A DNA stretch of 64,000 nt, from contig NSKG01000002.1 in assembly GCA_002287035.1 (NCBI GenBank), positions 372,001-436,000 on the forward strand, read 5' to 3'. This DNA comes from Pseudomonas sp. WN033 (GTDB lineage: Bacteria > Pseudomonadota > Gammaproteobacteria > Pseudomonadales > Pseudomonadaceae). The position numbers and the translations under genes were made by a program. Position 1 is the first letter of the stretch; every line of letters begins with the position of its first letter. Of the stretch, positions 48,938-58,355 are shown one piece after another. The notes beneath the pieces are model-generated. The model made no database searches and had not been told where the DNA came from. It was given only the letters and a program-made list of their open reading frames with translations.

Positions 48938-50852
48938 ACCCCAGCCCCCCCAGCTTCTGCCGGATCAACTGATCGAGTTCCGCGCCCTTGTGCATCTGCT
49001 CGCCCAGTTGCCGGGTCAGCCGCTGCATCTTTTCGGCAAAAGCTTCGTCGTCGTCTTCCACGGCTTCGGCACCGACATAACGGCCCGGCGTCAGCACATG
49101 GCCGTGCTCGGCGATTTCTGCGAGGCTGACGCTGCGGCAGAAGCCGGCGATGTCCTGGTAGTCGGCAATCTCACCGTCCACATCCAGCGGCTCGCCGCGC
49201 CAGTTGGCCACCGTTTGCGCGATGCGCTCGATATCGGCGTCGGTCAGTTCGATCTGCACGCGGCTGACGCTGGTGCCCAGCTTGCGCGCGTCGATAAACA
49301 GCACTTCGCCGGGGCGGGCGGTTTTCTGTTTGGCGAGGAACCACAGGCAGGCGGGAATCTGCGTGTTGAAGAACAGCTGGCCGGGCAGCGCGATCATCAC
49401 TTCCACCACATCGGCCTCGACCATCGCCCGGCGAATCTCGCCTTCGCTGTTCTGGCTGGAACTCATCGAGCCGTTGGCCAGCACGATGCCGGCGCGGCCA
49501 TTGGGTTTCAGGTGGTAGAGCATATGCTGCAGCCAGGCGTAGTTGGCGTTGCCCTGCGGCGGGGTGCCATAGTCCCAGCGCGGGTCGCCTTCCAGGCTGC
49601 CGTGCCACCAGTCGCTGATATTGAACGGCGGGTTGGCGAGGATAAAGTCGGCACGCAGATCGCTGTGCTGGTTGCGGATAAAGGTGTCCGCCGGTTCCTT
49701 GCCCAGATTAAAGTCGATGCCGCGAATCGCCAGGTTCATCGCCGCCAGTCGCCAGGTGGTGGGGTTGGATTCCTGCCCGTAAATCGACACATCGCCCAGC
49801 TTGCCGCCGTGGGCTTCGATGAATTTCTCCGACTGCACAAACATCCCGCCACTGCCGCAACAGGGGTCATAGACCTTGCCGTGGTGCGGGTTGAGCACCG
49901 CCACCAGGGTTTTGACGATGCTCGCCGGCGTATAGAACTGTCCGCCCTTCTTGCCCTCGGCACTGGCGAACTGGCCGAGGAAGTATTCGTAGACCTGCCC
50001 CAGCAGGTCGCGGGCCTTGCTGGTGTCGTCACCAAAGCCGATGGTCGAAACCAGATCCACCAGCTCGCCGAGCTTGCCATCCGGCAACTGGGCGCGGGCG
50101 TAGCGCTTGTCGAGGATGTTTTTCAGCTTGGGGTTTTCCGCCTCGATGGCGGCCAGCGCCTCGTCGATGCGCTTGCCGATATCCACCTGCTTGGCGCTCG
50201 CACGGATCGCCTCCCAGCGCGCCACCTCGGGCACCCAGAACACGTTCACTTCGCGGTAGTAGTCGCGGTCTTCCAGTTCGGCGGCGAGCAGCTCGCCATC
50301 ATTTTCAAGAGCATCATCGCCCAGGTAGTAGTCGTCGTTCTCATCCAGCAGCTTGCGCTGCAGCTCGGCCCGCCGGCCGGCGAAGCTGTCGGAGATGTAT
50401 TTGAGGAAGATCAGCCCGAGCACGATGTGCTTGTACTCAGCAGCGTCCATATTGGCGCGCAGCTTGTCGGCGGTGGCCCACAGGGTTTTCTTCAGGTCTT
50501 CGATACCGGTGGCCGGCTGCGCCGGCTTGCCCTTCACCGCACGGGCAGCCTGGGCCAGATAGCCGGCTGACACTTCGTTGATCTGTGCAGTTGGTGCAGC
50601 AGACTTGGTTTGCACCGGAGCACTTTGTCCGCTGCCAACCCCTTGGGCACGCAGCACCGAACCACCGCGCCCACGCCCCTTAACCAGTACGCCCTGATCA
50701 ATAAGCGCATCACGCGCGGTCCACAGCTGCTCATCTGATGCGCCTGGAAAACGGGTCTTCAATCGCTCGAACAGGGTCTGATTACCAATGCTGCTGCCAT
50801 CGGCAGGTACCTCGGCCAACACAGCAATACCCAGTTCAGCCAAATCACTCAT
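48927..50852 (-). CDS. hsdM: Type I DNA methyltransferase HsdM with N-terminal winged-helix extension
   Basis: 641 residues. The first ~75 residues form an extra predicted winged helix ([40 protein letters not shown]) joined by an Ala/Gln-rich linker. Then the HsdM N domain ([37 protein letters not shown]) and the N6-adenine methylase domain: SAM motif [12 protein letters not shown] and catalytic [16 protein letters not shown] precedes ATG 50852. It is the first gene of the operon and methylates the site set by HsdS. Confidence 0.94.
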   Translation of the reverse strand: MSDLAELGIAVLAEVPADGSSIGNQTLFERLKTRFPGASDEQLWTARDALIDQGVLVKGRGRGGSVLRAQGVGSGQSAPVQTKSAAPTAQINEVSAGYLAQAARAVKGKPAQPATGIEDLKKTLWATADKLRANMDAAEYKHIVLGLIFLKYISDSFAGRRAELQRKLLDENDDYYLGDDALENDGELLAAELEDRDYYREVNVFWVPEVARWEAIRASAKQVDIGKRIDEALAAIEAENPKLKNILDKRYARAQLPDGKLGELVDLVSTIGFGDDTSKARDLLGQVYEYFLGQFASAEGKKGGQFYTPASIVKTLVAVLNPHHGKVYDPCCGSGGMFVQSEKFIEAHGGKLGDVSIYGQESNPTTWRLAAMNLAIRGIDFNLGKEPADTFIRNQHSDLRADFILANPPFNISDWWHGSLEGDPRWDYGTPPQGNANYAWLQHMLYHLKPNGRAGIVLANGSMSSSQNSEGEIRRAMVEADVVEVMIALPGQLFFNTQIPACLWFLAKQKTARPGEVLFIDARKLGTSVSRVQIELTDADIERIAQTVANWRGEPLDVDGEIADYQDIAGFCRSVSLAEIAEHGHVLTPGRYVGAEAVEDDDEAFAEKMQRLTRQLGEQMHKGAELDQLIRQKLGGLGYEF

Positions 50853-51085
50853 TCACAACTCCTCAGGTGCGCTGCATGGCATCAGCACACAACTACTTGT
50901 ACAGGTTCGCCATAGCATACATGGAGGAAGGCTTGCAGAAGGTACTGCCGGGTTGCACATACCATTGAAGAGCCATCCCTGGGATGCCGCGGACTGCCAT
51001 GACGTGATGCCGATCACATTAGCCACAGAGGCCACGGGAGTAAAGCAGTGTGGGGTGGATAACTGTTGGCAATGGCTGAAGAAAC

Positions 51086-51116
51086 AAAAAACCCCAGCCT
51101 CTTGCGAGGCTGGGGT
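51086..51116 (-). terminator. Rho-independent terminator after tRNA-Asp
   Basis: A perfect 10-bp stem CCCCAGCCTC/GAGGCTGGGG (51092-51101 and 51106-51115) with loop TTGC is followed on the minus strand by TTTTTT (51086-51091). It ends the tRNA transcript about 10 bases past its 3' end and shields the hsd operon from tRNA transcription. Confidence 0.9.
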
Positions 51117-51126
51117 TTCTGAATAA

Positions 51127-51203
51127 TGGCGCAGCGGACGGGACTCGAACCCGCGACCCCCGGCGTGACAGGCCGGTATTCTAACCGACTGAACTACCGC
51201 TGC
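51127..51203 (-). tRNA. tRNA-Asp (GTC)
   Basis: A 77-base cloverleaf on the minus strand: acceptor stem GCAGCGG/CCGCTGC, D arm with AGTTCAGTCGGTTAGA, anticodon loop CCTGTCACG giving GTC, T arm GGTTCGAGTCC, and a genome-encoded CCA (51127-51129). The acceptor differs from the common GGAGCGG type but pairs fully. The hsd operon lies on its 3' side. Confidence 0.97.
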
Positions 51204-51293
51204 GCGTCGTTCAGTGAACACCGGAATCCGGTATGGGTGGGGCCACCCTGTCCGTCTGAACTGGCGCGCATTTTAAACATTCCTCCAGCGGAG

Positions 51294-54200
51294 TCAAGCA
51301 CTTGCATAAGATTTATTGTCCTGCGCCTGCGCTTTGGGTTTGAGGCTCAGGCGGCAGACCGCCGGGATCACCAGCAGGGTCAGTACGGTCGAGGCCAGCA
51401 AGCCGGAAATGATCGCCCAGGCCATCGGTGGCCACAGGGTCGATGATGAAAAGGCCAGTGGCAACAGACCGGCGATGGTGGTCGCCGTGGTCAGCAGAAT
51501 CGGCCGGGTACGCCGCTGTACCGCTTCGCTGACCGCCTCCCCTACCGCCTTACCCACGGCCAGGCGCTGATCGACCAGATCAAGCAAGACGATGGCGTTG
51601 TTGACCACGATACCGACCAGGGCAATCACCCCGAGCATCGACTGGAAGCCGAACGGCGAGCCGGACAATACCAGACCGGGGAAAATGCCGACGCTGGCTA
51701 GCGGCACGGTCAGAAGAATGATCCCGACCCGGCGGAACGAGTTGAACTGCAGCAGCAGGAAAAACAGCAACAGCAGCATGCCGACTGGTGCGCTGGTGGC
51801 CAGCGCCCGGTTGGCATCACCGGAGCCCTCGCTGTCACCGCCCAGTTCCAGCCGGGTCCCAGGCGGCAAGGGCTGGACCTGCAACTGCCGATCCAGCGCA
51901 TCAAGCACCTGATTGAAGCTGTAGCCGTCTTCCAGCCCGGCCGTGACGCTGTAGACCCGTACCCCGTTGCGTTGGCGGATACTGGCCGGCAACCAGCGCG
52001 CCTCGATCCGCGCCAGCGCGGTCAGAGGAATCGCCTCGCCGGCCTGGTTGAATACATGCAGTGACAGCAGGCGTTCCAGCGACTGCCGGGTCCCCTCATG
52101 CGAGCGCAGCAGCATCGGGATCGGATCAAGCTCCTGGCGATACTGCTCGACAGTCAGCCCCAGACTCTGGGAGAACAGCGCCCGGGCTACCTCGGCGCGG
52201 CTTACCCCCAGACGCTGGGCCTGGGCATCATCGACCTCGATGGCCAGCACCGGCACGCCCAGATCTACGTCATGGCGTACATCCACCGCGCCCTCGACGG
52301 CTTTGAGCGCAGTGAACACCTGCTCGGCGGCGGCAATCCGCTGACGATCATCGGGGTGGTACAGCCGTACCTCGACCGGCGCCACCCGTGGCGGTCCCTG
52401 CCCCAGCCGTTCTGCTACCACATCCAGCTCCGGCCGTTGCCGGGCGACATGCTCACGCACCCAGTGAATCACTTCGCCGGTGGCAGCCAGATCAGTAGTC
52501 TGAACGACCAGACGGCCACGGTTGGGCGACTCCGGTGAGCGCAGCAGGTTGTAATAGAAGCTGGGCCCGGCCGAGCCGACAAAGCGATGGACCGCCTGTA
52601 CCTGGGGCAAGCCACGCAACTCGCGCTCCAGATCGGCGGCAACATCGGCGGTGCGCTGCTGATCGGTGCCTTCTGGCATATGCAGTTCAACCACCACCAC
52701 AGGCCGGTCGGCATAGGGGAAAAACTGCTGCTTCATCCAGGGCGTCATACCCAGGCTGATGATCACCATTACCAGCCCGAACAACACCACCAGCCTGGGA
52801 AAGCGGCCACTGATACGCGCCAGACCGGCGCCCAGACGCTCCATCAAGGGACTGTCGAGCGAGGCCGCCGGCTTGAGAAAACGCCCTGCGATCAGCGGGG
52901 CGACACTGATAGCCAGCAGGTAGCTGACACTCAGGGTCAGCATGATCATCACCGGAATCCCCCGGGTGAAGTCCGCCGTGCCGCCCTTGGCAAGCAGCAA
53001 GGGCGTAAACGCCGCCAGCGTAGTCGCGGTCGACGCACCCAGCGGACCGGCCAGTTCGCGTACCGCCTCATGCATGGCATGGGCCCGTGAGGCGCCGCGG
53101 TTGAGCCGGTCCTGAATGTTCTCGACCATGACGATGGCGTTATCGATCAGAATCCCTAGCGAGATCACCATGCCGATCACCGCAATCTGGTGCAGGACAC
53201 CGCCGCCGAAGTTGTACAGCCCAAGACTGATCATCGCCACCAGCGGCAGCATGGTCGCCACCAGCACGCCCATCCGCCAGCCCATGCCAACCAGCACCAC
53301 GGCGACAATGATCAGCACACTCAGCAGCAGGCTCAGCTCCAGGCTATCCAGACGCTCCTTGACCTGATCCGGTTGAAAGAACATCTCGTCAATCTGCAGC
53401 GGCTGAAACTCGTCACGCAGCAGATCCAGACGCTCGCGCAACTGCTCACCGAAACGAATCGCATCGACCTGGCCACGCTGCGCAGTCAGACTGACCAGAA
53501 CCGCCTGCTCGCCATCGAACCAGGCCTGGGGCTGAGCCGGCTCCAGCGGGCCACGCCAGACATCGGCAATCGCCGCCAACGGCACGCTGCCGCCTTCGGG
53601 CAGCGGAATCTGGGTGCCACTTAGTGCCTCAAGACTGGTGAACTCGCTGTTGGGCAAGACCCCCAAACGCTTGTCATCGACCACCACAAAGCCGCCAGGG
53701 ATTACCTGATTGCGCTGAGCCAATAGCGTGCTCAGTTGTTGCGGCGTCAGACCCAGGCGGCGCATCTCGGCATCGCGCAGGGCGATGGTGATCTGCTCGT
53801 CAGCCTCACCTTCCAGTTCAACCCGCGACACTCCCGGCAGGTCCATCAGGGCTCGTTTGAGCCGCTCGGCCTGCTGACTGAGATGCACCAGGGAAGCGTC
53901 ACCACGCACCGCCAGCACCACTGCCGGGATATCGATCAGCCGGTCATCCAGGTTCATGCGCGCAATCCCGTCGGGAAACTCCAGCCGGGCCCGCTCCATG
54001 GCCTGGCGCACCCGGTCCCAGGCAGAATCGGTGTCGTAAATTCTATCTTCAAGGTTGATGCTGATCAGCACCACGCCGGTCCGCGCGGTGGCGGTGAAAT
54101 AATCGATCTCCTCTACCTGTGACAGCTCATCAGACAGTGGCTCCAGCACCATTCGCTCGACCGCCTCGGCCATGGCCCCAGGATAAATCACCGTAATCAT

Positions 54201-54329
54201 GCCGGCACGCTGGGGAAAGCTCGGATCTTCCTGGCGCGCCATGGTCAGATAGGAAGCCAACCCCAGCAGGCACAACATGGTGACCACCAGCCCAATCAGC
54301 CGGGCCCGGGTATTGAGCAACAGAGTCAT
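51294..54329 (-). CDS. RND efflux transporter (inner-membrane pump)
   Basis: 1011 residues, AcrB/HAE1-like family with 12 spans and two large periplasmic loops. Family motifs: RQEDPSFPQRAGMITVIYPGA near the N-terminus, GILIDNAIVMVENIQDR in TM4 (a single Asp where AcrB has two), and VVNNAIVLLDLVDQRL in TM10-11. Pairs with the fusion protein encoded upstream (ATGA overlap). No outer-membrane factor gene lies here, so it probably uses one encoded elsewhere. Substrates unknown. Confidence 0.92.
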   Translation of the reverse strand: MTLLLNTRARLIGLVVTMLCLLGLASYLTMARQEDPSFPQRAGMITVIYPGAMAEAVERMVLEPLSDELSQVEEIDYFTATARTGVVLISINLEDRIYDTDSAWDRVRQAMERARLEFPDGIARMNLDDRLIDIPAVVLAVRGDASLVHLSQQAERLKRALMDLPGVSRVELEGEADEQITIALRDAEMRRLGLTPQQLSTLLAQRNQVIPGGFVVVDDKRLGVLPNSEFTSLEALSGTQIPLPEGGSVPLAAIADVWRGPLEPAQPQAWFDGEQAVLVSLTAQRGQVDAIRFGEQLRERLDLLRDEFQPLQIDEMFFQPDQVKERLDSLELSLLLSVLIIVAVVLVGMGWRMGVLVATMLPLVAMISLGLYNFGGGVLHQIAVIGMVISLGILIDNAIVMVENIQDRLNRGASRAHAMHEAVRELAGPLGASTATTLAAFTPLLLAKGGTADFTRGIPVMIMLTLSVSYLLAISVAPLIAGRFLKPAASLDSPLMERLGAGLARISGRFPRLVVLFGLVMVIISLGMTPWMKQQFFPYADRPVVVVELHMPEGTDQQRTADVAADLERELRGLPQVQAVHRFVGSAGPSFYYNLLRSPESPNRGRLVVQTTDLAATGEVIHWVREHVARQRPELDVVAERLGQGPPRVAPVEVRLYHPDDRQRIAAAEQVFTALKAVEGAVDVRHDVDLGVPVLAIEVDDAQAQRLGVSRAEVARALFSQSLGLTVEQYRQELDPIPMLLRSHEGTRQSLERLLSLHVFNQAGEAIPLTALARIEARWLPASIRQRNGVRVYSVTAGLEDGYSFNQVLDALDRQLQVQPLPPGTRLELGGDSEGSGDANRALATSAPVGMLLLLFFLLLQFNSFRRVGIILLTVPLASVGIFPGLVLSGSPFGFQSMLGVIALVGIVVNNAIVLLDLVDQRLAVGKAVGEAVSEAVQRRTRPILLTTATTIAGLLPLAFSSSTLWPPMAWAIISGLLASTVLTLLVIPAVCRLSLKPKAQAQDNKSYASA

Positions 54330-55429
54330 GGTAGCAGCTCCACCCGGTCCTGATCGGCCAGCCGGGTCAGACCGGCATAGACCACCTGCTCACCCGGTTG
54401 CAGGCTTCCCGCATCCAGTAACGCTCGTTCACCCTGCATACCGCGTACTTCAACCGCCACCCGACTCACCCGCTCACCCTCGACACGGAATACCGACAGA
54501 CCTTCGGCCGAGCGCATGATCGCCGCCAGCGGCACGCTGAGCTGGCCCGGCTGCTGACGTGCCAGTCCTACTTCCACTGCATCACCGGCCTGCAGGCCGG
54601 GCTCATCCAGGCTCAATACCAGCGGATACAGCACACTGCCCTGCGAGGCACTTTGACCGATTTCACTGACCCGGCCCTGCCATTGCCCCTCTCGTACGCT
54701 GGCCCACACCGGCAGGCTTTGGCCCAGCTCGACGCCATTGAGCAAGGCCGCCGGAACCCGTACTTCTACCTCATGGCCTGCCGACGCCGACAAGCGCAAT
54801 ACCGGTTGCCCTGGTGCGACGTACTCACCCGGCTCGACCAGCAAAGCCTCAATGCTGGCGTCGAACGGGGCCAGCAAACGCATTTCTCCCTGCAACTGCT
54901 CGCTCTGACGCAGTGCTGCCCGGGCGCTATTGACCGAGGCCAGCAACGCATCGCGACGAGCTGCCTGCTGTTCGCGCTCCTGGGCCGACATCACACCGCG
55001 CTGATACAGCTGTTCGGCCCGGTCGACATCGCGCCGGGCCTGCTCAGCCTGGGCCTGCAGCTCCTGCAACCTGGCCTTGGCCGCATCACGGGCCGGCTCC
55101 AGTTCAGGGTTGTACAACCGCGCTAGTAACTGGCCGGCCTTGACCTGCTGGCCAATCTCCAGTGGCCGCTCACGCAGCACACCACCTACCTGAAAGGTCA
55201 GTACGGCTCGCTGACGCGGTCTGACCAATCCGGCAAAACGCAATGGCTCCTCAGCTTGCGCCAGGCTGACCTCTGCCGCACGCACCGCAACTGCCGGCAC
55301 CTGCGGCAGCGCTGCCGCATCAGCCTGCTGCTCTCGGCCGCAACCACTGGCAGTGGCTAGCAACGGCAGCAACAACGCCACCAGCAACGGTGGCAACCAG
55401 GATTTCGGGGCATCAGCAAGGCGGGACAT
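54326..55429 (-). CDS. RND periplasmic adaptor (membrane fusion) lipoprotein
   Basis: 367 residues. Lipobox LATASGC gives an acylated N-terminus. Then lipoyl/beta-barrel segments (LRFAGLVRPRQRAVLTFQVGG, LLARLYNPELEPARDAAKARLQEL) with a coiled hairpin (about 105-170), and MRLLAPFDASIEALLVEPGEYVAPG returning through the lipoyl half. ATG 55429 has GGAG. It links the RND pump to an outer-membrane channel. Operator-like palindrome upstream at 55460-55492. Confidence 0.92.
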   Translation of the reverse strand: MSRLADAPKSWLPPLLVALLLPLLATASGCGREQQADAAALPQVPAVAVRAAEVSLAQAEEPLRFAGLVRPRQRAVLTFQVGGVLRERPLEIGQQVKAGQLLARLYNPELEPARDAAKARLQELQAQAEQARRDVDRAEQLYQRGVMSAQEREQQAARRDALLASVNSARAALRQSEQLQGEMRLLAPFDASIEALLVEPGEYVAPGQPVLRLSASAGHEVEVRVPAALLNGVELGQSLPVWASVREGQWQGRVSEIGQSASQGSVLYPLVLSLDEPGLQAGDAVEVGLARQQPGQLSVPLAAIMRSAEGLSVFRVEGERVSRVAVEVRGMQGERALLDAGSLQPGEQVVYAGLTRLADQDRVELLP

Positions 55430-55459
55430 GACAGACTCCTGAATAGGGCAGGATTGTTT

Positions 55460-55492
55460 TTGACAGTTTGTCACTGTTTGACAAATTGTCAA
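55460..55492. promoter_or_regulatory. TetR-type operator palindrome
   Basis: TTGACAGTTTGTCA (55460-55473) and TGACAAATTGTCAA (55479-55492) are near-perfect mirror images, each itself containing a TTGACA...TGTCA dyad. It lies between the divergent RND operon and tetR, 31 bases upstream of the fusion-protein start and 46 bases before tetR, so the TetR protein probably represses both. Confidence 0.75.
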
Positions 55493-55538
55493 TAACGTCA
55501 CAGACTCCATTCGTCAGCCATCAGTTAGTGAGTAGTCT

Positions 55539-56174
55539 ATGAGCGTTGAGCAACGCCGGGAACGGGAAAAGCAGGAGCGCCGAGACAGTATTCTCGACGC
55601 CGCCGAGCAGGTTTTCTTCAGCAAGGGCTATGAGCGCTGCTCTATGGATGACATCGCCCGGGCCGCCCAGGTCAGTCGCGCCCTGCTGTACGTCTACTTC
55701 AAAGATAAGGCCGCAATCATGCGCGGCATCATGCTACGCGCCGGCGAATCGATCCGCAGTCATTTCCGCCAGGCCATGGAGGCCTCAAGCAGCGGAGCCG
55801 AGCAGATTGAAAATATCGGCCGAGCTTACTATCACTTCAGCGTTGAGCATCCCAACTATTTCGATGTACTGACCCAAGCCCAGGGATTCGCCCACCCAGA
55901 CGAGCCTGACGAACAGAGCCTGGCTCTGCAGCAATGCAGCAGCGACGCCATGCACCTGATGATTCAGGCGCTGCTCCAGGGCGTAGCCGACGGCAGCCTG
56001 AGCGCCGAGCGGGTCAGCGATCCACTGCAAACCGCCTACTATCTGCGCGGCGCCTTACATGGAGTGATCATGCAATGTCGGCACATCAGTGAAATCGAAT
56101 TACCTGACCACCCCAACCCGGAGCAACTGGTCAGCTATACCCTGCGCATGCTGACCCAGTCGATGCGGCCCTGA
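55539..56174 (+). CDS. TetR-family regulator of the RND pump
   Basis: 211 residues. N-terminal helix-turn-helix RRDSILDAAEQVFFSKGYERCSMDDIARAAQVSRALLYVYFKDK (about 14-57), followed by an all-helical ligand domain. Divergent from the RND operon across the palindrome at 55460-55492, so it is probably the local repressor, relieved by a pump substrate. Ribosome site is weak (GTTAGTGAG region). Confidence 0.9.
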   Translation: MSVEQRREREKQERRDSILDAAEQVFFSKGYERCSMDDIARAAQVSRALLYVYFKDKAAIMRGIMLRAGESIRSHFRQAMEASSSGAEQIENIGRAYYHFSVEHPNYFDVLTQAQGFAHPDEPDEQSLALQQCSSDAMHLMIQALLQGVADGSLSAERVSDPLQTAYYLRGALHGVIMQCRHISEIELPDHPNPEQLVSYTLRMLTQSMRP

Positions 56175-56213
56175 ACTGAATCACCTGCCGGCCTGATAAC
56201 GGAGACAATAATA

Positions 56214-56696
56214 ATGCTGACGCCCATGATCATACTGGCCATCCTTATCACCCCTCTGGCCATTGCATTCGCCTATGCCAGTTACCGCAGCCAACCACTG
56301 GAGGTCCGGCGTCCAGCCTGCTACGGCATGGGGCTGGCCTTTGCGTTCTTTGCCATCGGCCACTTCGTGCAAACCGAAGGCATGGTTGCCATGCTGCCTG
56401 CCTGGGTGCCGTGGCGCCTGCAACTGGTCTACCTGACCGGCGTACTGGAGCTCTTGATTGCCATCGGATTTTTCCTGCCGGACTACCGGGAACTGGCTGC
56501 CAAGTTGGCAATAGCTGTTCTGATTCTGTTCTTTCCAGCCAACGTGTATGCAGCCCTGCACGGAGTCGGCCTCGGCGGGCATCAGTGGGGGCCGGTATAC
56601 CTGCTGATTCGCGCGCCCTTGCAGATAGTCTTGATCTTTTGGGCCTACGTATTGTGCCTGGGCGGCCGCTTTTCTCTGCTGCAACGAAGTAGCTGA
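56214..56696 (+). CDS. DoxX-like small membrane protein
   Basis: 160 residues with four hydrophobic segments (about 5-23, 38-58, 70-90, 95-115, with a further one near 130-150) and VLELLIAIGFFLPDY, typical of the DoxX/SURF4-like group. Function is not known; some relatives affect redox or thiosulfate use. It follows tetR by 39 bases and may be co-transcribed. Confidence 0.65.
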   Translation: MLTPMIILAILITPLAIAFAYASYRSQPLEVRRPACYGMGLAFAFFAIGHFVQTEGMVAMLPAWVPWRLQLVYLTGVLELLIAIGFFLPDYRELAAKLAIAVLILFFPANVYAALHGVGLGGHQWGPVYLLIRAPLQIVLIFWAYVLCLGGRFSLLQRSS

Positions 56697-56703
56697 CGCG
56701 CAC

Positions 56704-58011
56704 TCAACCCGCCAGCTTCAGGCGCAGGGTTCGGCCAATCTGATCACGCCAGAGCGGTGCCACGGCTGCTTGTTCGGCAAAGACCGACCACTGACCAACC
56801 ACTTCGGTCACCTCGTGTAGCAACGCTTCAGCGCGGCCACGCTTGAGACCGGCAACCCGGGCACAGGCCTTGATATCTTCCAGGGTGAAGTGATCGCGCT
56901 TGCCATTGAGGCTCATCTGATGGCTGGCGGTCCACATGCCCTCGGGATTGTAGCTATAGGTCACGTCAAAGGCCGGCGATAATGACCAGCGCCCCTGACG
57001 ATCCATCAGAAAGGCGATGTTCTTGACATGATCATCCTGGTTACGGGCGACGATATTGAACAGCATGCGCCGGAACTGCTGTTCCAACGCGGCCATCGGC
57101 AGCCCCAGGCGGCGAATCACCTGCAACGCCTGTTCGTAACTGTAGGCGCCGGCCTGATTGAAGTCGAAATGGGCCAGCGCGCACAGTGACTGCATATGCA
57201 GCTTGCCGCCGCCGGGCAAGCGATCAAACCGCCGGGTCATGAAGTGCCTGCGCCCGCCTTCCTCCAGCAGCCGGCACTCGCTCATGTCAATGCCGGCCTC
57301 GCGGGCCATCAGGTAGTAGGCATATTCGATCGCACAATACCCCTGTGGATCATCCAGCTCCTTGTCGCGATTGCCGGAAACCCCATCGAACTTCAGCAGC
57401 CAGTATTCAAAACCTTCTCCGGCCTCGACCTGACCAGAACGCACCTCATTGGTCTGCGGCTGCCAGGCAATCACAGCTTTGGCCCGGGCGCCACCGGCCG
57501 AGGTTCCCACTCGCAGGATGTCACGCAGGGCCGCAGCCTTGTCGGCATCAGCAAAACTGCCCTGCAGATCGTTACGGTGCGCCAGCACTTCAGAGGCCAA
57601 CTCGACCAGTGCATCGATGCTGACCCGCTCCGACTCACGGGCCTGCGGCCCGGTGGTCGGCAAAAACTCCAGCGCCCCCATCCCCCGTCGCCCGGTGTAA
57701 CACAGGCGCTCTACCGCATTGAAACTGTCCGGGCTACGACCCTGAGTTGCCAGCCAGGCATCGATAAGAGCATTGCCGAATTTGTCCGGCAAACAGTCAG
57801 CCAGCAGCCCAGGCAAACCATGAAAAGTTTGCCTGGGCAGCTCAGGAAAGCGGTAAACCCGTGGCGACAAGGGCATCACCAATGGCGACAGTTCAATGCC
57901 GCTACCAATAAACGCCGGATCATACTGGAACGCCGCCGCGGCCTCACCGGGCTCCTGTGCTACCGCACCAATGGTCCGCCCCCATAGCCGGACCTCGGCC
58001 AGTGTGGTCAT
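56704..58011 (-). CDS. hipA: HipA-type serine/threonine kinase toxin
   Basis: 435 residues (E. coli HipA 440). HipA_N region MTTLAEVRLWGRTIGAV...RFPELPRQTFHGLPGLLADCLPDKFGN, glycine-rich loop VGTSAGGARAKAVI (about 168-181), catalytic NIVARNQDDHVKNIAFLMD (N...DDH) and the metal motif SPAFDVTYSYNP. In E. coli HipA phosphorylates glutamyl-tRNA synthetase and causes persistence. Start overlaps the hipB stop by 4 bases. Confidence 0.92.
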   Translation of the reverse strand: MTTLAEVRLWGRTIGAVAQEPGEAAAAFQYDPAFIGSGIELSPLVMPLSPRVYRFPELPRQTFHGLPGLLADCLPDKFGNALIDAWLATQGRSPDSFNAVERLCYTGRRGMGALEFLPTTGPQARESERVSIDALVELASEVLAHRNDLQGSFADADKAAALRDILRVGTSAGGARAKAVIAWQPQTNEVRSGQVEAGEGFEYWLLKFDGVSGNRDKELDDPQGYCAIEYAYYLMAREAGIDMSECRLLEEGGRRHFMTRRFDRLPGGGKLHMQSLCALAHFDFNQAGAYSYEQALQVIRRLGLPMAALEQQFRRMLFNIVARNQDDHVKNIAFLMDRQGRWSLSPAFDVTYSYNPEGMWTASHQMSLNGKRDHFTLEDIKACARVAGLKRGRAEALLHEVTEVVGQWSVFAEQAAVAPLWRDQIGRTLRLKLAG

Positions 58012-58355
58012 TCGTCATCTCCCCACTGCCATTCGCCCTTGGGCTCGGCCACCGTACGGCGCGACGCTCGTTGCGGCGGTTTGCCCTTGCCACGCAGCAG
58101 CGCCATTGGCCCCGGCCCGGTATCCGGCAACAAGGCCTCCAGGCCACCCAGCCGGCCCAACACCCGCAGCACCCGAATCAGGCTGAGCAGTTGGCTGGAC
58201 TGCCCCGCTTCCAGACGCTCCAGGGTACGCTTGGACAGACCGGCCTGTTCCGCCAACTGGGCCTGGGTCAAACCACTGTCAAGTCGTAGCCGGGCCAGCC
58301 TGGCACCCAGCTCGCTCAACACAGCATCATCAGTCAGTGAGCTTGATAGCTGCAT
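58008..58355 (-). CDS. hipB: HipB-type antitoxin (XRE family)
   Basis: 115 residues. XRE helix-turn-helix LGARLARLRLDSGLTQAQLAEQAGLSKRTLERLEAGQSSQLLSLIRVLRVLG (about 16-67) followed by a basic Pro-rich region (GKGKPPQRASRRTVAE) and acidic end. AGGTGA ribosome site lies inside the first operator-like repeat. It should neutralise HipA and repress its own operon. Longer than E. coli HipB (88). Confidence 0.9.
   Translation of the reverse strand: MQLSSSLTDDAVLSELGARLARLRLDSGLTQAQLAEQAGLSKRTLERLEAGQSSQLLSLIRVLRVLGRLGGLEALLPDTGPGPMALLRGKGKPPQRASRRTVAEPKGEWQWGDDE

Noticed and set aside
48813-50570. 585-residue open frame on the plus strand over hsdM
   Set aside because: Antisense to hsdM, which shows all methylase motifs.
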